The translations under genes were made by a program, and so were the position numbers. The notes beneath the pieces are model-generated. The model did not search any database and was not told the origin of the DNA. It was given only the letters and a program-made list of their open reading frames with translations. From Collinsella sp. WCA1-178-WT-3 (M1) (GTDB lineage: Bacteria; Actinomycetota; Coriobacteriia; Coriobacteriales; Coriobacteriaceae): a stretch of 64,000 nucleotides of DNA. How positions within the stretch are numbered: position 1 is the first letter of the stretch; every line of letters begins with the position of its first letter. Positions 47,856 through 57,309 of this stretch are shown here, one piece after another. The stretch spans positions 168,787 through 232,786 of the forward strand of contig NZ_VUME01000003.1 in the NCBI RefSeq assembly GCF_009696325.1. Reading direction: 5' to 3'.

Positions 47856-50054
47856 ATGGGTCCTCGCCAACGACAGGGACACGGTCGCTCTAAGACGCAC
47901 GTCCTGCCCGTCATCCTGCTTTCGCTTTTGGGCTTTTTGCTCATCGCGGGCGTAGCATTTGGCATCGGCATGATCGGCAACGTCAACCGCTGGCTGTCCG
48001 ACCTGCCCGACTACACCGACGCCAACGCCTACCTGGTCAGCGAGCCTACCGAGATTGTTGACTGCAACGGCAACAAGATCGCCAGCTTCTATACCCAAAA
48101 CCGCAAGTCCATCACCAAGGACCAGGTCTCCCCGTACGTCCTGCAGGGCACGATCGACGTCGAGGACGAGCGTTTCTACGAGCACGGCGGCATCGACCTC
48201 TTGGGCATCGCGCGTGCCTCGGTGGCAACCCTTGCCGGCGGCCACGAAGGAGCCTCGACCATCACCCAGCAGCTGGTGCGCAACACCATCCTGCAGGAGG
48301 AGCAGTTCGACTCGACCATCGAGCGTAAGGTGCGCGAGGCCTATATCGCCATCAAGATGGAGGACATGTACTCCAAAGACGAGATCCTCATGATGTACCT
48401 CAACACCATTTACTATGGCCACGGCGCCTATGGCATCGAGGCCGCCGCCGAGACCTATCTCTCCAAGAGTGCTTCCGACCTCACCCTGAGCGAGGCCGCG
48501 CTGCTCATCGGTCTGCCCAACTCGCCTTCACAGTACGACCCCACGGTTAATCCCGACCTGGCGCTGTCCCGCCGCAACAAGGTTCTGGACAACATGCTGC
48601 GCCTGGGCCACATCACGCAGGAAGAGCACGATGCCGCGCAGGCTGAGCCCATCACCCTCAACGTGACCGAGATCTCGGGCAGCGGCGTCGACGTATACTC
48701 ACAGCCCTACTTTGTCTCCTATGTCAAGCAGCTGCTCGAGCAGGAGTTCTCCACCGACGTGCTCTTTAAGGGTGGTCTGACTGTTAAGACCACCATCGAC
48801 CCCACCATGCAGCAGGTGGCCGAGGAGGCTGTGCGCGCCCAGCTCGACACGCTTTCGCTCGATGGCCTGGACATGGGCATGGTTGTCGTTGACCCCAGCA
48901 CCGGCTACATCAAGTGCATGGTGGGCGGCTACGACTACAACGCCGACGAGAATCACGTGAACCACGCTACGGCAAAGCGCCCCGTGGGCTCCACGTTTAA
49001 GGCCTTTACGCTGGCAACTGCCATCCAAAACGGCATGAACCCCAACGTCAGTCTCAACTGCAACTCGCCACTCAAGGCCAAGGGCACCACGACCGAGGTG
49101 CAAAACTATGGCAACCAGAGCTATGGCAACATCACGCTTAAGCAGGCAACGGCATACTCATCCAACACCGGCTACATTCAGGTGGCCGAAGCCATCGGCA
49201 ATGACAAGATCATGTCGCTCGTCAAAAAGCTCGGCATCGATCCCGCCAAGGACAATATCGAGGACGTTCCCGTCATGACGCTCGGCACCGGGTCCATCTC
49301 ACCGCTCGAGATGGCATCGGCCTACGCCGCTTTTGCCAACGGCGGCTATTATCGCCAGCCAATCGCCATCACCGAGATCGACTCGCGTACCGGCTCGGTT
49401 CTGTACCAGCACACCGACAATCCCACGCGGGTGCTCACCGAAGGCGAGGCTGCCGCGGTTACCGACGTTCTATCCGGCGTCATGCAGGGCAGCGGCACGG
49501 GTGCCGCCGGCGCGCTGAGCGTCAACCAGCCCTATGCCGGCAAGACGGGCACCACTGACAACACCACCAACCTGTGGTTCTGCGGCTACACGCCGCAACT
49601 GGCATGCGCCCTGTGGACCGGTTATTCCGCAGGCGAAATTCCCATCCAAAAGTACGGTTCGGACCTGCTGGGCGACAGCACCAACCTGCCCGTCTTTAAG
49701 AAGTTCATGAACACCGTTCTTGCGGGCGCCGAGCGCGAGGAGTTCCCGACCGGAACGGCTCCCACGTACAAGAACAATAACGTCTGGAAGTTCTACGGCA
49801 CAAACAACAAGAAGAAGGAAGAGGACGAGGATAAGGACGAAGACGAGGAAGAAAAGGAGGAGACCACCGGCGGGAGCGGCAACGAGGGCGGTAACACCGG
49901 CGGCGAAGGCGATGGCGGCGGTACCACCCCTACTCCCAGCCCCGACCCCAGCCCCAGCCCCAGCCCCGACCCCAGCCCCAGCCCCAGCCCCGACCCTGGC
50001 CCGACCCCCGATCCCAGCCCTAGCCCGACCCCCGATCCCTCCACAGGTCAGTAG
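47856..50054 (+). CDS. Class A penicillin-binding protein with Pro/Ser-rich tail
   Basis: This 732-residue enzyme polymerises and crosslinks peptidoglycan. A membrane helix (residues 18-40) is followed by the GT51 glycosyltransferase domain (EDERFYEHGG, GASTITQQLVRN, MMYLNTIYYG) and the transpeptidase domain with STFK, SSNTGY and KTGTTD motifs. The last 80 residues hold a Glu/Lys/Asp run, a Gly-rich run, and then SPSPDP-type repeats, likely disordered and wall-spanning. The ATG follows TTGGAGG. It stands alone before a strong terminator. Confidence 0.94.
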   Translation: MGPRQRQGHGRSKTHVLPVILLSLLGFLLIAGVAFGIGMIGNVNRWLSDLPDYTDANAYLVSEPTEIVDCNGNKIASFYTQNRKSITKDQVSPYVLQGTIDVEDERFYEHGGIDLLGIARASVATLAGGHEGASTITQQLVRNTILQEEQFDSTIERKVREAYIAIKMEDMYSKDEILMMYLNTIYYGHGAYGIEAAAETYLSKSASDLTLSEAALLIGLPNSPSQYDPTVNPDLALSRRNKVLDNMLRLGHITQEEHDAAQAEPITLNVTEISGSGVDVYSQPYFVSYVKQLLEQEFSTDVLFKGGLTVKTTIDPTMQQVAEEAVRAQLDTLSLDGLDMGMVVVDPSTGYIKCMVGGYDYNADENHVNHATAKRPVGSTFKAFTLATAIQNGMNPNVSLNCNSPLKAKGTTTEVQNYGNQSYGNITLKQATAYSSNTGYIQVAEAIGNDKIMSLVKKLGIDPAKDNIEDVPVMTLGTGSISPLEMASAYAAFANGGYYRQPIAITEIDSRTGSVLYQHTDNPTRVLTEGEAAAVTDVLSGVMQGSGTGAAGALSVNQPYAGKTGTTDNTTNLWFCGYTPQLACALWTGYSAGEIPIQKYGSDLLGDSTNLPVFKKFMNTVLAGAEREEFPTGTAPTYKNNNVWKFYGTNNKKKEEDEDKDEDEEEKEETTGGSGNEGGNTGGEGDGGGTTPTPSPDPSPSPSPDPSPSPSPDPGPTPDPSPSPTPDPSTGQ

Positions 50055-50060
50055 ATAGCA

Positions 50061-50096
50061 AAGCGCCCGAGCAGCTCAAATGCTCGGGCGCTTTTT
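50061..50096 (+). terminator. Intrinsic terminator after the PBP gene
   Basis: The stem AAGCGCCCGAGCA with TGCTCGGGCGCTT is followed by TTTGC. Confidence 0.9.
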
Positions 50097-50226
50097 GCTG
50101 GGACATACATGGCATATCGCGCGCAATCGAGATGCCGCGATAGCACCGCCACAAAAAGGGCGGCGGCTCAAAACCGACGCCCCTGTATTTCTACCGTCTT
50201 AACTGGCGTTGTTTACGCGCGTAAAG

Positions 50227-50664
50227 CTATTTACGCGCGGCACTGAGCTTGTTAATCAGCGCTTCGAGGCGTTCGCCATCCTCGGCAGTCTGAGCGATAA
50301 CCAAAATCGTGTCATTGCCGGCAAGCGATCCGAGCACATCGGGCAGCTCGGCCGCATCGACAGCCGCGGCAATGCCCGAGGCGGTGCCGGGCTGAGCCTT
50401 AATCATAACCAGGTTGTCGGTGCGCAACACACCGGTAACCAGCTCGGAGACCATGCGCTGCAGGTGCAGGTCCTCAGCCAGAACATAGATGCCCTCGGGC
50501 AGTTTGCGCAGCCCCATATCGGCGATGTCACGCGAAACCGTCGCCTGCGTGCAATCAAAGCCCATGGCGCGGAGTTCGTCCACCAGCACGCGCTGCGTAC
50601 GCACGTCTTTATTGCGCACGATATCTCTGATGGCATCCTGGCGCCCGTTGCGTTTTTTAGCCAT
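50227..50664 (-). CDS. argR: Arginine repressor
   Basis: This 145-residue regulator binds arginine and controls arginine metabolism genes as a hexamer. The N-terminal winged helix shows RQDAIRDIV and CTQATVSRDIADMGLRKLP. The C-terminal arginine-binding domain contains GTASGIAAAVDAAELPDVLGSLAGNDTILVIA, with the key GTA and ND residues. ATG 50664 follows GAGG. The AT-rich stretch 50690-50790 upstream has TGAATAAG-like words that could be ARG boxes, but I see no clear match. No arg biosynthesis genes lie in this window. Confidence 0.94.
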   Translation of the reverse strand: MAKKRNGRQDAIRDIVRNKDVRTQRVLVDELRAMGFDCTQATVSRDIADMGLRKLPEGIYVLAEDLHLQRMVSELVTGVLRTDNLVMIKAQPGTASGIAAAVDAAELPDVLGSLAGNDTILVIAQTAEDGERLEALINKLSAARK

Positions 50665-50796
50665 ATAAAACCTCACTCCATAGATGGCGAAGACAATCTA
50701 TCAGTGATTGAATAGTTTAGCGCTATTTGAGGCTATTTGTGAATAAGAACGCATTTCGAAACAATTCTATGCAAATTATTTTCGAATATGACGCAG

Positions 50797-51846
50797 CTAG
50801 GCTATCCTTGCGCCCGTTCTGTTCAAAAAAGCAGCCAGATGCGCATACATAACGCAGCGCATAGGCTTAACGTTGGCAATCGGCCCAAACAAAAGCCCAA
50901 GGCCTCGGCGCTCTCCCTTAAGGGCCACCGCCATCTGGCGGGTCCGCACGTCATTGAGCATATCACGCAATCGTGCCGTGCGCTCAATTGAAGACACCCC
51001 ATGGGGGCTCAGGCACAAATTCTCGATACAAGCAACCAAGCGGCCATAGTAAAACCGTTGGCAGGCCAGCTTTAGATGGTTATCGTCATCTATTGCGTCA
51101 AATGGCACGCAAAGCTCTTCAAGCGCCTTGGCGTCATCGGAAAGTCGCGAGAACATGGTGGGGTCGAATGAATCCGCAACCGATGGCGCGGCCGTATGGA
51201 AACAAGCTTCGGCGCACCCAAATACGCGTTCCGCATGCGAAAGGGCAGGCGCCAAAAAGGCGATCGCACGATACGACTCGGCATGCTGCAGACACAACTC
51301 AAACAGGGCGCGTTCATACATCACGCCGGAATTATGACAAACCAGACCGCTCTCGACCAGCTTGGCCAGGCCTGAAGCCCGGTCTCCATCGTCGGCAAGG
51401 GCAATGGATTGCGCGTCCAACATACGAGAATGGCGTTCCCGATGCGTATCGTAGCGATCGAGCGACACCGAGGGAAATACGATATCTGCCGAGGTCTCAC
51501 AAGCGACATCGAGCATTGCCAAAAACGCGTGCGGCGCAAACCACTCGTCGGCGCTCATTGCGATAATGTGGGCCCCGCGCGAAGCGGCAAAACCCTCGCG
51601 AAGGCAAGCTCCGCTCGACGGATCGTCAACGTCTATCAAATCGATGTGAATATCTCTGCCCGCGGCAACATCGAGCGAATGACGAACGCCCGGCGCAGCG
51701 TTGCGACATGCAACGACAATCTGCATATCGTAGAGGTCTTGGTTTTGGACGCTTTCGAGTGCACGCATCGCGTAGCTGGGCGAACCCTCCACAACAAGGA
51801 TCACCGAAAGTCGCGGAAGCGAGCCACGTCGAAGCAAGTTATCCAT
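50797..51846 (-). CDS. Glycosyltransferase family 2-like protein
   Basis: This protein of about 349 residues begins with a GT-A domain (LPRLSVILVVEGSPSYAMRALESVQNQDL; IIAMSADEWFAPHAFLAML), where the usual DxD region reads SADEW. The C-terminal half is helical and unassigned. Sugar donor and acceptor are unknown. The start is uncertain. The frame is open to 51957, but the GT-A domain begins near residue 9 from ATG 51846; GAGAGG touches that ATG, so TTG at 51837 is an alternative. It is not in a polysaccharide cluster. Confidence 0.72.
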   Translation of the reverse strand: MDNLLRRGSLPRLSVILVVEGSPSYAMRALESVQNQDLYDMQIVVACRNAAPGVRHSLDVAAGRDIHIDLIDVDDPSSGACLREGFAASRGAHIIAMSADEWFAPHAFLAMLDVACETSADIVFPSVSLDRYDTHRERHSRMLDAQSIALADDGDRASGLAKLVESGLVCHNSGVMYERALFELCLQHAESYRAIAFLAPALSHAERVFGCAEACFHTAAPSVADSFDPTMFSRLSDDAKALEELCVPFDAIDDDNHLKLACQRFYYGRLVACIENLCLSPHGVSSIERTARLRDMLNDVRTRQMAVALKGERRGLGLLFGPIANVKPMRCVMYAHLAAFLNRTGARIA

Positions 51847-51992
51847 CCTCTCGACAGCAATAATCACCTGCCGTTCATGGTACACCCCGGCAATAAACGC
51901 AATGAGTCGCCTGATGCGCTGCACGCCAAGAACAGATGTTGCACACGGCTCGCCCACACGAGCAGCATACTTAGATGGCTCTCGCTTCTCCC

Positions 51993-52817
51993 CTATTCGA
52001 GCGCGATGAGCTCGGTGGGATCATAATCTACGCCCATAAAGGTAAGGCCGCACGCCGGCGCCGTGGGACCCGCAGCAGTACGATCGCAAGCGTCAATCAC
52101 CTCGCGCATCCACTCGGGATCGCGGCGATGCATGCCGATCTCGACGAGCGTTCCCACGATGGTGCGCACCATCGAATGCAAAAACGCATTGCCCTCGATG
52201 GTAAACGTGAGGATATCCTCGCCAAAGGCGACCTCGTGGCCAAACTCGGCACGCATCACGCAACGATGCGTTGGCTTGCCCACGGCGGAAGCGACCTTAC
52301 AAAAGCTCTTAAAGTCCTGTTCGCCCAAAAGCGCTGGGCAGGCGGCTGCCATCGCATCCACGTCCAAAGGATAACGATGCCACCATACCGCACCACGCGA
52401 TAGCACCGGACGCGCATCGCGATCGGCAATGCGGTAGGTATAGGTCCGAGAACGTGCGTCAAAACGCGCAGAAAAGCCCTTACGGGCCTTGTAGACCTCA
52501 TTAACGGCGATATCTTTGGGCAGCAGCGCATCCATAGCTCGCAGCCACCTGCGGCGCGTTAAAGCGAGCTCAGCGTCCGTAACGGGCACGCTGATGTATT
52601 GGGCCACCGCATGCACCCCTGCATCGGTGCGCCCGGCACACGTCAAATCGACTGAGCGGCGCAAGAGCGTCTCTATGGCAAGACGCAGCTCTCCGGCAAC
52701 CGTCGTCTGCCCCGGTTGCTCGGCAAATCCGCTATAGGACGAGCCGTCATAGGCAACACGAAACACCAACGTGGCATCGAGCTCTGGAGTCAAATTGAAA
52801 TCAGACGGCGCGGTCAT
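51993..52817 (-). CDS. truA: tRNA pseudouridine(38-40) synthase
   Basis: This 274-residue enzyme isomerises uridines in the anticodon arm. It has VAYDGSSYSGFAEQPGQ, the catalytic Asp in CAGRTDAGVHA, and AFLHSMVRTIVGTLVEIG near the end. ATG 52817 follows GGGAG. It lies just after the rplQ terminator, a position seen in many genomes at the end of the alpha operon. Confidence 0.95.
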   Translation of the reverse strand: MTAPSDFNLTPELDATLVFRVAYDGSSYSGFAEQPGQTTVAGELRLAIETLLRRSVDLTCAGRTDAGVHAVAQYISVPVTDAELALTRRRWLRAMDALLPKDIAVNEVYKARKGFSARFDARSRTYTYRIADRDARPVLSRGAVWWHRYPLDVDAMAAACPALLGEQDFKSFCKVASAVGKPTHRCVMRAEFGHEVAFGEDILTFTIEGNAFLHSMVRTIVGTLVEIGMHRRDPEWMREVIDACDRTAAGPTAPACGLTFMGVDYDPTELIALE

Positions 52818-52852
52818 GGGCGCTCCCAACAAACAAACAACGGTATCGCGAC

Positions 52853-52883
52853 AAAAAAAGAGGGGTACGCGAACGTACCCCTC
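52853..52883 (-). terminator. Intrinsic terminator after rplQ
   Basis: GAGGGGTACG-TTCG-CGTACCCCTC forms a 10-bp stem with a stable UUCG loop, followed by TTTTTTT on the minus strand. It closes the long ribosomal protein block. Confidence 0.95.
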
Positions 52884-52909
52884 GAATATAGCCTATGCAG
52901 ACGAATTGT

Positions 52910-53377
52910 CTACTCAGCGGTCTCCTCGGCAGCGGTCTCCTCGACAGCCTCGACCTTCTTGGGAGCAGCGGCCTTCTTGGGGGCCGGAGCAGCCTTCTTG
53001 GCCTTGGGCGTGCAAGGCTCGGTGACGAGCTCCATGATAACGATGGGAGCGTTGTCGCCCTTACGGTTACCGAGCTTCATGATGCGGGTGTAACCGCCGT
53101 TGCGATCCTGCCACATGCCCTGAGCAGCCTTGTCGAAGATCTCGGCAACGAGCTGCTTATCGCCGAGCTTGGCGATAGCCAGACGACGAGAGTGCAGGTC
53201 GCCCTTCTTGGCCCAGGTGATGATCGGCTCGACAACCGAACGCAGCGCCTTAGCGCGGGTCTCGGTGGTCTTGATGCGGTCGTTCTCGAAGAGGGCCTTG
53301 GCCAGGCTCTTCTTCATGGCCTTGGTGTGGCTCGCATCGGTGCCGAGCTTCAGGCCCTTCTTAACGTTGTGACGCAT
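52910..53377 (-). CDS. rplQ: Ribosomal protein L17 with Lys/Ala/Pro tail
   Basis: Residues 1-120 are L17 (MRHNVKKGLKLGTDASHTKAMKKSLAKALFENDRIKTT), located near the exit tunnel of the 50S subunit. About 35 further residues are rich in Lys, Ala, Pro and Glu (KAKKAAPAPKKAAAPKKVE, then EETAAEETAE). The tail resembles that of L31 in this genome. It is the last gene of the alpha operon, 30 bases after rpoA. Confidence 0.96.
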   Translation of the reverse strand: MRHNVKKGLKLGTDASHTKAMKKSLAKALFENDRIKTTETRAKALRSVVEPIITWAKKGDLHSRRLAIAKLGDKQLVAEIFDKAAQGMWQDRNGGYTRIMKLGNRKGDNAPIVIMELVTEPCTPKAKKAAPAPKKAAAPKKVEAVEETAAEETAE

Positions 53378-53407
53378 GGTCTAGTTTCTCCTCAAATATG
53401 CGAAGCA

Positions 53408-54349
53408 TTAAGCCTTCAGGCTCAGGCCCATGGACTCAAGCTTGTCCTTCACTTCCTCGATCGACTTAACACCGAAGTTGCGGATGTTCAGAAGATCGTT
53501 CTCCGAGAACTCAACGAGCTGACGGACCGAGTGAATGCTGGCACGCTTAAGGCAGTTGTAGGAACGGACAGAAAGGTCCAGATCCTCGATCTGCTTGTCC
53601 AGCTCGGCGTTGTCGTTGGTGACCTCGGGAGCGAAGATCGAAACCTCCTCCTCGACCTCGGGGGTCTCGGCAAGGTTCATAAAGGCAGCCATATGCTGGT
53701 TGATGATATTGGCAGCCTGGACCACGGCGTCGCGCGGGGCGATGGAGCCGTTGGTCTCGATCTCGAGGACAAGGCGGTCGTAGTCGGTGTGCTGACCGAC
53801 ACGGCAAGCCTCAACGAGCTTGGCGCAACGGGATACCGGCGAGTACAGCGAGTCGACGTGGATCACACCGATGGGATCGTTGTCGCGCTTGTTGGCCTCG
53901 CCAGAGACATAGCCGCGGCCATAGCCGATGCGCATGCTCATGGTGAGATGGCCACCCTCGGTGAGCGTAGCGATGTGCTGCTCGGGGTTGACCAACTCAA
54001 ACTCGGACGGAATAAAGAAGTCCGCACCGGTGACCTCGCAGGGGCCGTCAACCGAGATGGTGGCGGTCGCCTCGTCGGTCGTGCCGAGAGCCCTGAAGAC
54101 AAGACCCTTGACATTCAGGACGATGTCAGTGACATCCTCGACCATGTTAGGGATGGTCATGAACTCGTGCTGCGCACCATCGATCTGAATAGCCTCGACG
54201 GCGGCACCCTCGAGCGAGGACAGAAGAACGCGACGCAGGGAGTTGCCCAGCGTATCACCGTAACCGCGCTCGAGCGGCTCGACGGAGACACGAGCAGACG
54301 TCTCGTTGATCTCTTCGACCTGAACCTGAGGCCTAATGAATTCTGACAT
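53408..54349 (-). CDS. rpoA: RNA polymerase alpha subunit
   Basis: This 313-residue subunit forms the dimer on which RNA polymerase assembles. The N-terminal domain includes PLERGYGDTLGNSLRRVLLSS and EVTNDNAELDKQIEDL marks the linker. The C-terminal domain (LSVRSYNCLKRASIHSVRQLVEFSENDLLNIRNFGVKSIEEVK) binds UP elements and activators. The ATG follows GGAGGTAATAC. Confidence 0.98.
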   Translation of the reverse strand: MSEFIRPQVQVEEINETSARVSVEPLERGYGDTLGNSLRRVLLSSLEGAAVEAIQIDGAQHEFMTIPNMVEDVTDIVLNVKGLVFRALGTTDEATATISVDGPCEVTGADFFIPSEFELVNPEQHIATLTEGGHLTMSMRIGYGRGYVSGEANKRDNDPIGVIHVDSLYSPVSRCAKLVEACRVGQHTDYDRLVLEIETNGSIAPRDAVVQAANIINQHMAAFMNLAETPEVEEEVSIFAPEVTNDNAELDKQIEDLDLSVRSYNCLKRASIHSVRQLVEFSENDLLNIRNFGVKSIEEVKDKLESMGLSLKA

Positions 54350-54381
54350 GTATTACCTCCAGCCTCAGCAGCCCGGATGGA

Positions 54382-54978
54382 CTACTTAGAGTAGAGCTCG
54401 ACGATGAGCTGCTCGTTGATATCACCGCTGATCTGCTCACGCGTCGGCAGAGCGAGCACGTTACCAGACAGCTTCTCGATATCGACCTCAAGCCAGCCAG
54501 GGACCTCAAAGCGCTCGGAGGAAATCAGAGCCTCCTTGATGGGGAGGAGGTCACGGAACTTCTCGCCGACAGCGACGACGTCGCCGGCCTTGACGCGGTA
54601 GGACGGGATGTCCACGCGCTTGCCGTTCACGGTGAAGTGACCGTGGCGGACGGACTGACGAGCCTCTTTACGGGTGCGAGCGAAGCCAAGACGGAAAACA
54701 ACGTTGTCGAGGCGAGACTCAAGGATGATCATGAGGTTCTCACCGGTGACGCCGTTCATCTTACGGGCCTTGTTGAAGTAGCCGTGGAACTGCTTCTCCA
54801 GAACGCCATAGATGAACTTGACCTTCTGCTTCTCGCGCAGCTGCATGCCGTACTCAGATTCCTTGCGACGGCGCTTGGGCTGACGGATAGATTCCTTCTT
54901 GCTGCTGTAACCGAGCTCAGCGGGATCGATCCCGAGCTGACGGCAGCGCTTAAGAACAGGAGTCCTGTCGATTGCCAT
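54382..54978 (-). CDS. rpsD: Ribosomal protein S4
   Basis: This 198-residue primary 16S rRNA binder has the S4 RNA-binding motif (RLDNVVFRLGFARTRKEARQSVRHGHFTVNGKRVDIPSYRVKAGD). The N-terminus lacks the four-cysteine zinc knuckle found in some S4 proteins (TPVLKRCRQLGIDPAELGYSSKKE). It lies in the usual rpsM-rpsK-rpsD-rpoA-rplQ order. Confidence 0.97.
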   Translation of the reverse strand: MAIDRTPVLKRCRQLGIDPAELGYSSKKESIRQPKRRRKESEYGMQLREKQKVKFIYGVLEKQFHGYFNKARKMNGVTGENLMIILESRLDNVVFRLGFARTRKEARQSVRHGHFTVNGKRVDIPSYRVKAGDVVAVGEKFRDLLPIKEALISSERFEVPGWLEVDIEKLSGNVLALPTREQISGDINEQLIVELYSK

Positions 54979-54997
54979 ATTGATACGATCCTTTCAG

Positions 54998-55402
54998 TTA
55001 CACGCGGCGACGCTTCTTGGGGCGGCAGCCGTTGTGCGGGATGGGGGTCTTGTCCTGAATGCTCGAGACCTCGAGGCCAGCAGCCTGGAGGGAGCGGATG
55101 GCGGTCTCACGACCGGAGCCGGGGCCCTTGACGAAGACGGAAACCTTCTTCATACCGTGCTCCATGGCCTGCTTGGCAGCAGCCTCGGCAGCCATCTGGG
55201 CAGCGAACGGCGTGGACTTACGGGAGCCCTTGAAGCCCACCTGGCCAGCCGACTTCCAGGAAATGACGTTGCCCTGGGGATCGGTGATCGAAACGATCGT
55301 GTTATTGAACGTAGAACGGATGTGAGCCTGGCCCACGGAAATGTTCTTACGGTCCGCGCGCTTCAGACGGGCAGCGCGAACGTTCTTCTTAGCAGTAGCC
55401 AT
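54998..55402 (-). CDS. rpsK: Ribosomal protein S11
   Basis: This 134-residue 30S platform protein shows [30 protein letters not shown] and the conserved C-terminus [14 protein letters not shown]. The basic N-terminal arm is normal. It lies 19 bases before rpsD in the operon. Confidence 0.97.
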   Translation of the reverse strand: MATAKKNVRAARLKRADRKNISVGQAHIRSTFNNTIVSITDPQGNVISWKSAGQVGFKGSRKSTPFAAQMAAEAAAKQAMEHGMKKVSVFVKGPGSGRETAIRSLQAAGLEVSSIQDKTPIPHNGCRPKKRRRV

Positions 55403-55416
55403 CTATCTAGCGCTCC

Positions 55417-55791
55417 TTATTTCTTCTTCTTAGCACCGATCTGACGCTTCGGGCCCTTGCGGGTGCGAGCGTTAGTGTGGGTGCGCTGGCCGCGGACCGG
55501 GAGGCCCTTGCGGTGACGAAGGCCGCGGTTGCAGCCGATGTCCATAAGGCGCTTGACGTTCTGGTTGCGCTCACGGCGGAGGTCGCCCTCAACCATGATC
55601 TGGTTCTTGTCGATATACTCGCGGATGGCGTTAACCTCATCCTCGGTGAGGTCCTTAACGCGCGTATCCACGTTAACGTTGCACTCGACGCAAATCTTCG
55701 TCGCAGTGGTGCGGCCGATGCCGTAAATGTAGGTCAGACCGATCTCAACGCGCTTCTCACGCGGGAGGTCGACACCATTAATACGGGCCAA
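55417..55791 (-). CDS. rpsM: Ribosomal protein S13
   Basis: This 124-residue 30S head protein contacts tRNA and the 50S subunit. It shows [29 protein letters not shown] and [22 protein letters not shown]. It follows rpmJ by 14 bases, the standard order. Confidence 0.97.
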   Translation of the reverse strand: MARINGVDLPREKRVEIGLTYIYGIGRTTATKICVECNVNVDTRVKDLTEDEVNAIREYIDKNQIMVEGDLRRERNQNVKRLMDIGCNRGLRHRKGLPVRGQRTHTNARTRKGPKRQIGAKKKK

Positions 55792-55805
55792 CGTAGTCTC
55801 CTCTC

Positions 55806-55919
55806 TTAACCCTGACGCTGCTTATGACGGGGGTTCTCGCAAATGACGAGGACCTTGCCATGGCGCCTAATGATTTTGCACTTATCGCACATCTTCTTGA
55901 CCGAAGGACGTACCTTCAT
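55806..55919 (-). CDS. rpmJ: Ribosomal protein L36
   Basis: This 37-residue protein ([20 protein letters not shown], then [17 protein letters not shown]) has the zinc ligands Cys11, Cys14, Cys27 and His32. It is too short for most gene calls but lies exactly where expected, between infA and rpsM, with GAAAGGA before the ATG. Confidence 0.97.
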   Translation of the reverse strand: MKVRPSVKKMCDKCKIIRRHGKVLVICENPRHKQRQG

Positions 55920-56069
55920 CGTTCTTCCTTTCGGTAGCGCTCAAACTACTTCCCTACTATCTACTCGCCCAGCCGCAGGCGTTTAAAACTATGGCTGGTC
56001 TTCACACACAATCCGACCGTAGGTTGAGCTAAGCCTGCAGTCGGAAATAGAGTGCGTGTATGCGTGCCG

Positions 56070-56288
56070 CTATTTGTAGCGATAGGTGATGCGGCCGCGG
56101 GTCAGGTCGTACGGGGAAAGCTCCACGACAACCCTGTCACCGGGGAGAATACGGATGTAATTCATTCGAATCTTGCCAGAAATGTTGCACAGAACCGAAT
56201 GACCGTTCTCGAGCTCGACCTTAAACATGGCGTTAGGCAACGGTTCCTTTACCGTACCCTCGAGCTCAATTGCGTCTTCCTTCTTCAC
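56070..56288 (-). CDS. infA: Translation initiation factor IF-1
   Basis: This 72-residue OB-fold protein binds the 30S A site. It has [29 protein letters not shown] and GRITYRYK. The GTG at 56288 gives the standard 72-residue length; its SD is weak (AGAAAGA). TTG 56294 is a less likely alternative. A long hairpin lies between map and this gene. Confidence 0.94.
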   Translation of the reverse strand: MKKEDAIELEGTVKEPLPNAMFKVELENGHSVLCNISGKIRMNYIRILPGDRVVVELSPYDLTRGRITYRYK

Positions 56289-56421
56289 AAGCAATCATCT
56301 TTCTCTAGAAAACGACAGCGATTGAGTATTCTACAACACGTATGCACGCATCGTAATAACTTCGTAATGGCTCCACAACTACGTGGAACTTGTTACATTT
56401 GAAATGTAAAACAAAGCCGTT

Positions 56422-56509
56422 CCCTGATGCCCAAGATCGCCTTGAAATGAGAAGGCATAGACCTTGGGGTCATGCCTTCGAAATTGAAAGGCGAGGTTGG
56501 GCATCAGGG
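56422..56509. repeat. 88-bp nested hairpin between map and infA
   Basis: Outer arms CCCTGATGCCCAA and TTGGGCATCAGGG, middle arms CGCCTT/AAGGCG, and inner arms GAAGGCATAGACC/GGTCATGCCTTC form one long stem. ACATTT/AAATGT words flank it on both sides. The hairpin at 4541-4632 is a relative. It interrupts the map-infA spacing inside an otherwise tight operon. Confidence 0.8.
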
Positions 56510-56520
56510 GGCGGCGACTT

Positions 56521-57309
56521 TTACATTTCTCCGCCTTGGAGCGAACACCAGGATCCTTGCGCATCGGTGGTGAGAATCACCGGACCGTCATTGGTGATGG
56601 CGACGGTGTTCTCGTAGTGCGCGGCAGGCAGGTGGTCGTTGGTGGTGACGATCCAACCGTCGGAGCCCGTGCTCACATGGTTGGAACCCATCGTTACCAT
56701 CGGCTCGATGGCAATGACCATGCCGGCCTGGAGGCGAACGCCCCTCCCCTTCTTTCCATAGTTAGGAACGTTGGGATCCTCGTGCATCACGCGGCCAATG
56801 CCATGGCCCACATAGTCACGAAGCACGCCATAACCGTGAGACTCGGCGAGAGACTGGACGGCATGGCCAACATCCCCGATATGGTTACCGGGAACAGCCT
56901 GCTCAATGGCAGCCTTAAGGCAATCGCGCGTAACCTCGCACAGGGCCTTGGCCTCGGGCGTAGGGGTGCCGACGAAAAACGTCCATGCGTTATCGCCAAC
57001 CCAGCCGTCGACAACGGCTCCCGTATCGATGGAGATGATATCGCCATCGCGCAGGATCATATCGGGGTTGGGAATACCGTGGACCACGGCATCGTTGATC
57101 GATGCGCAAATGGTCCCCGGGAACCCGCCGTAACCCTTAAAGGCCGGGGTACCGCCATGCATGCGGATAATCTGCTCCGCGAGCTGATCGAGCTCAAAAG
57201 TCGAAACGCCGGGGCGCACCATGGCTCCAACGTGGCGGAGCGCCATCTTAGATAGCGCTCCTGCCTTCTTCATCTGCTCGATTTGCGTTGCAGACTTAAT
57301 CTTAATCAT
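56521..57309 (-). CDS. map: Methionine aminopeptidase type I
   Basis: This 262-residue metallo-enzyme removes N-terminal Met. The metal ligands are visible in ISIDTGAVVDGWVGDNAWTF (two Asp), GHGIGRVMHEDPNVPNYG (His), IAIEPMV (Glu) and the C-terminal Glu region. Its ATG overlaps the adk stop (ATGA), giving coupled translation. The C-terminus extends about ten residues beyond the usual end (TDAQGSWCSLQGGEM). Confidence 0.96.
   Translation of the reverse strand: MIKIKSATQIEQMKKAGALSKMALRHVGAMVRPGVSTFELDQLAEQIIRMHGGTPAFKGYGGFPGTICASINDAVVHGIPNPDMILRDGDIISIDTGAVVDGWVGDNAWTFFVGTPTPEAKALCEVTRDCLKAAIEQAVPGNHIGDVGHAVQSLAESHGYGVLRDYVGHGIGRVMHEDPNVPNYGKKGRGVRLQAGMVIAIEPMVTMGSNHVSTGSDGWIVTTNDHLPAAHYENTVAITNDGPVILTTDAQGSWCSLQGGEM

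Noticed and set aside
50690..50790. ARG boxes upstream of argR
   Set aside because: Only loose half-matches to TGAATA-type boxes were seen, too weak to annotate.
56422..56509. Intrinsic terminator between map and infA
   Set aside because: The stem is long but no proper T-run follows on the minus strand, and it resembles the dispersed hairpin at 4541.
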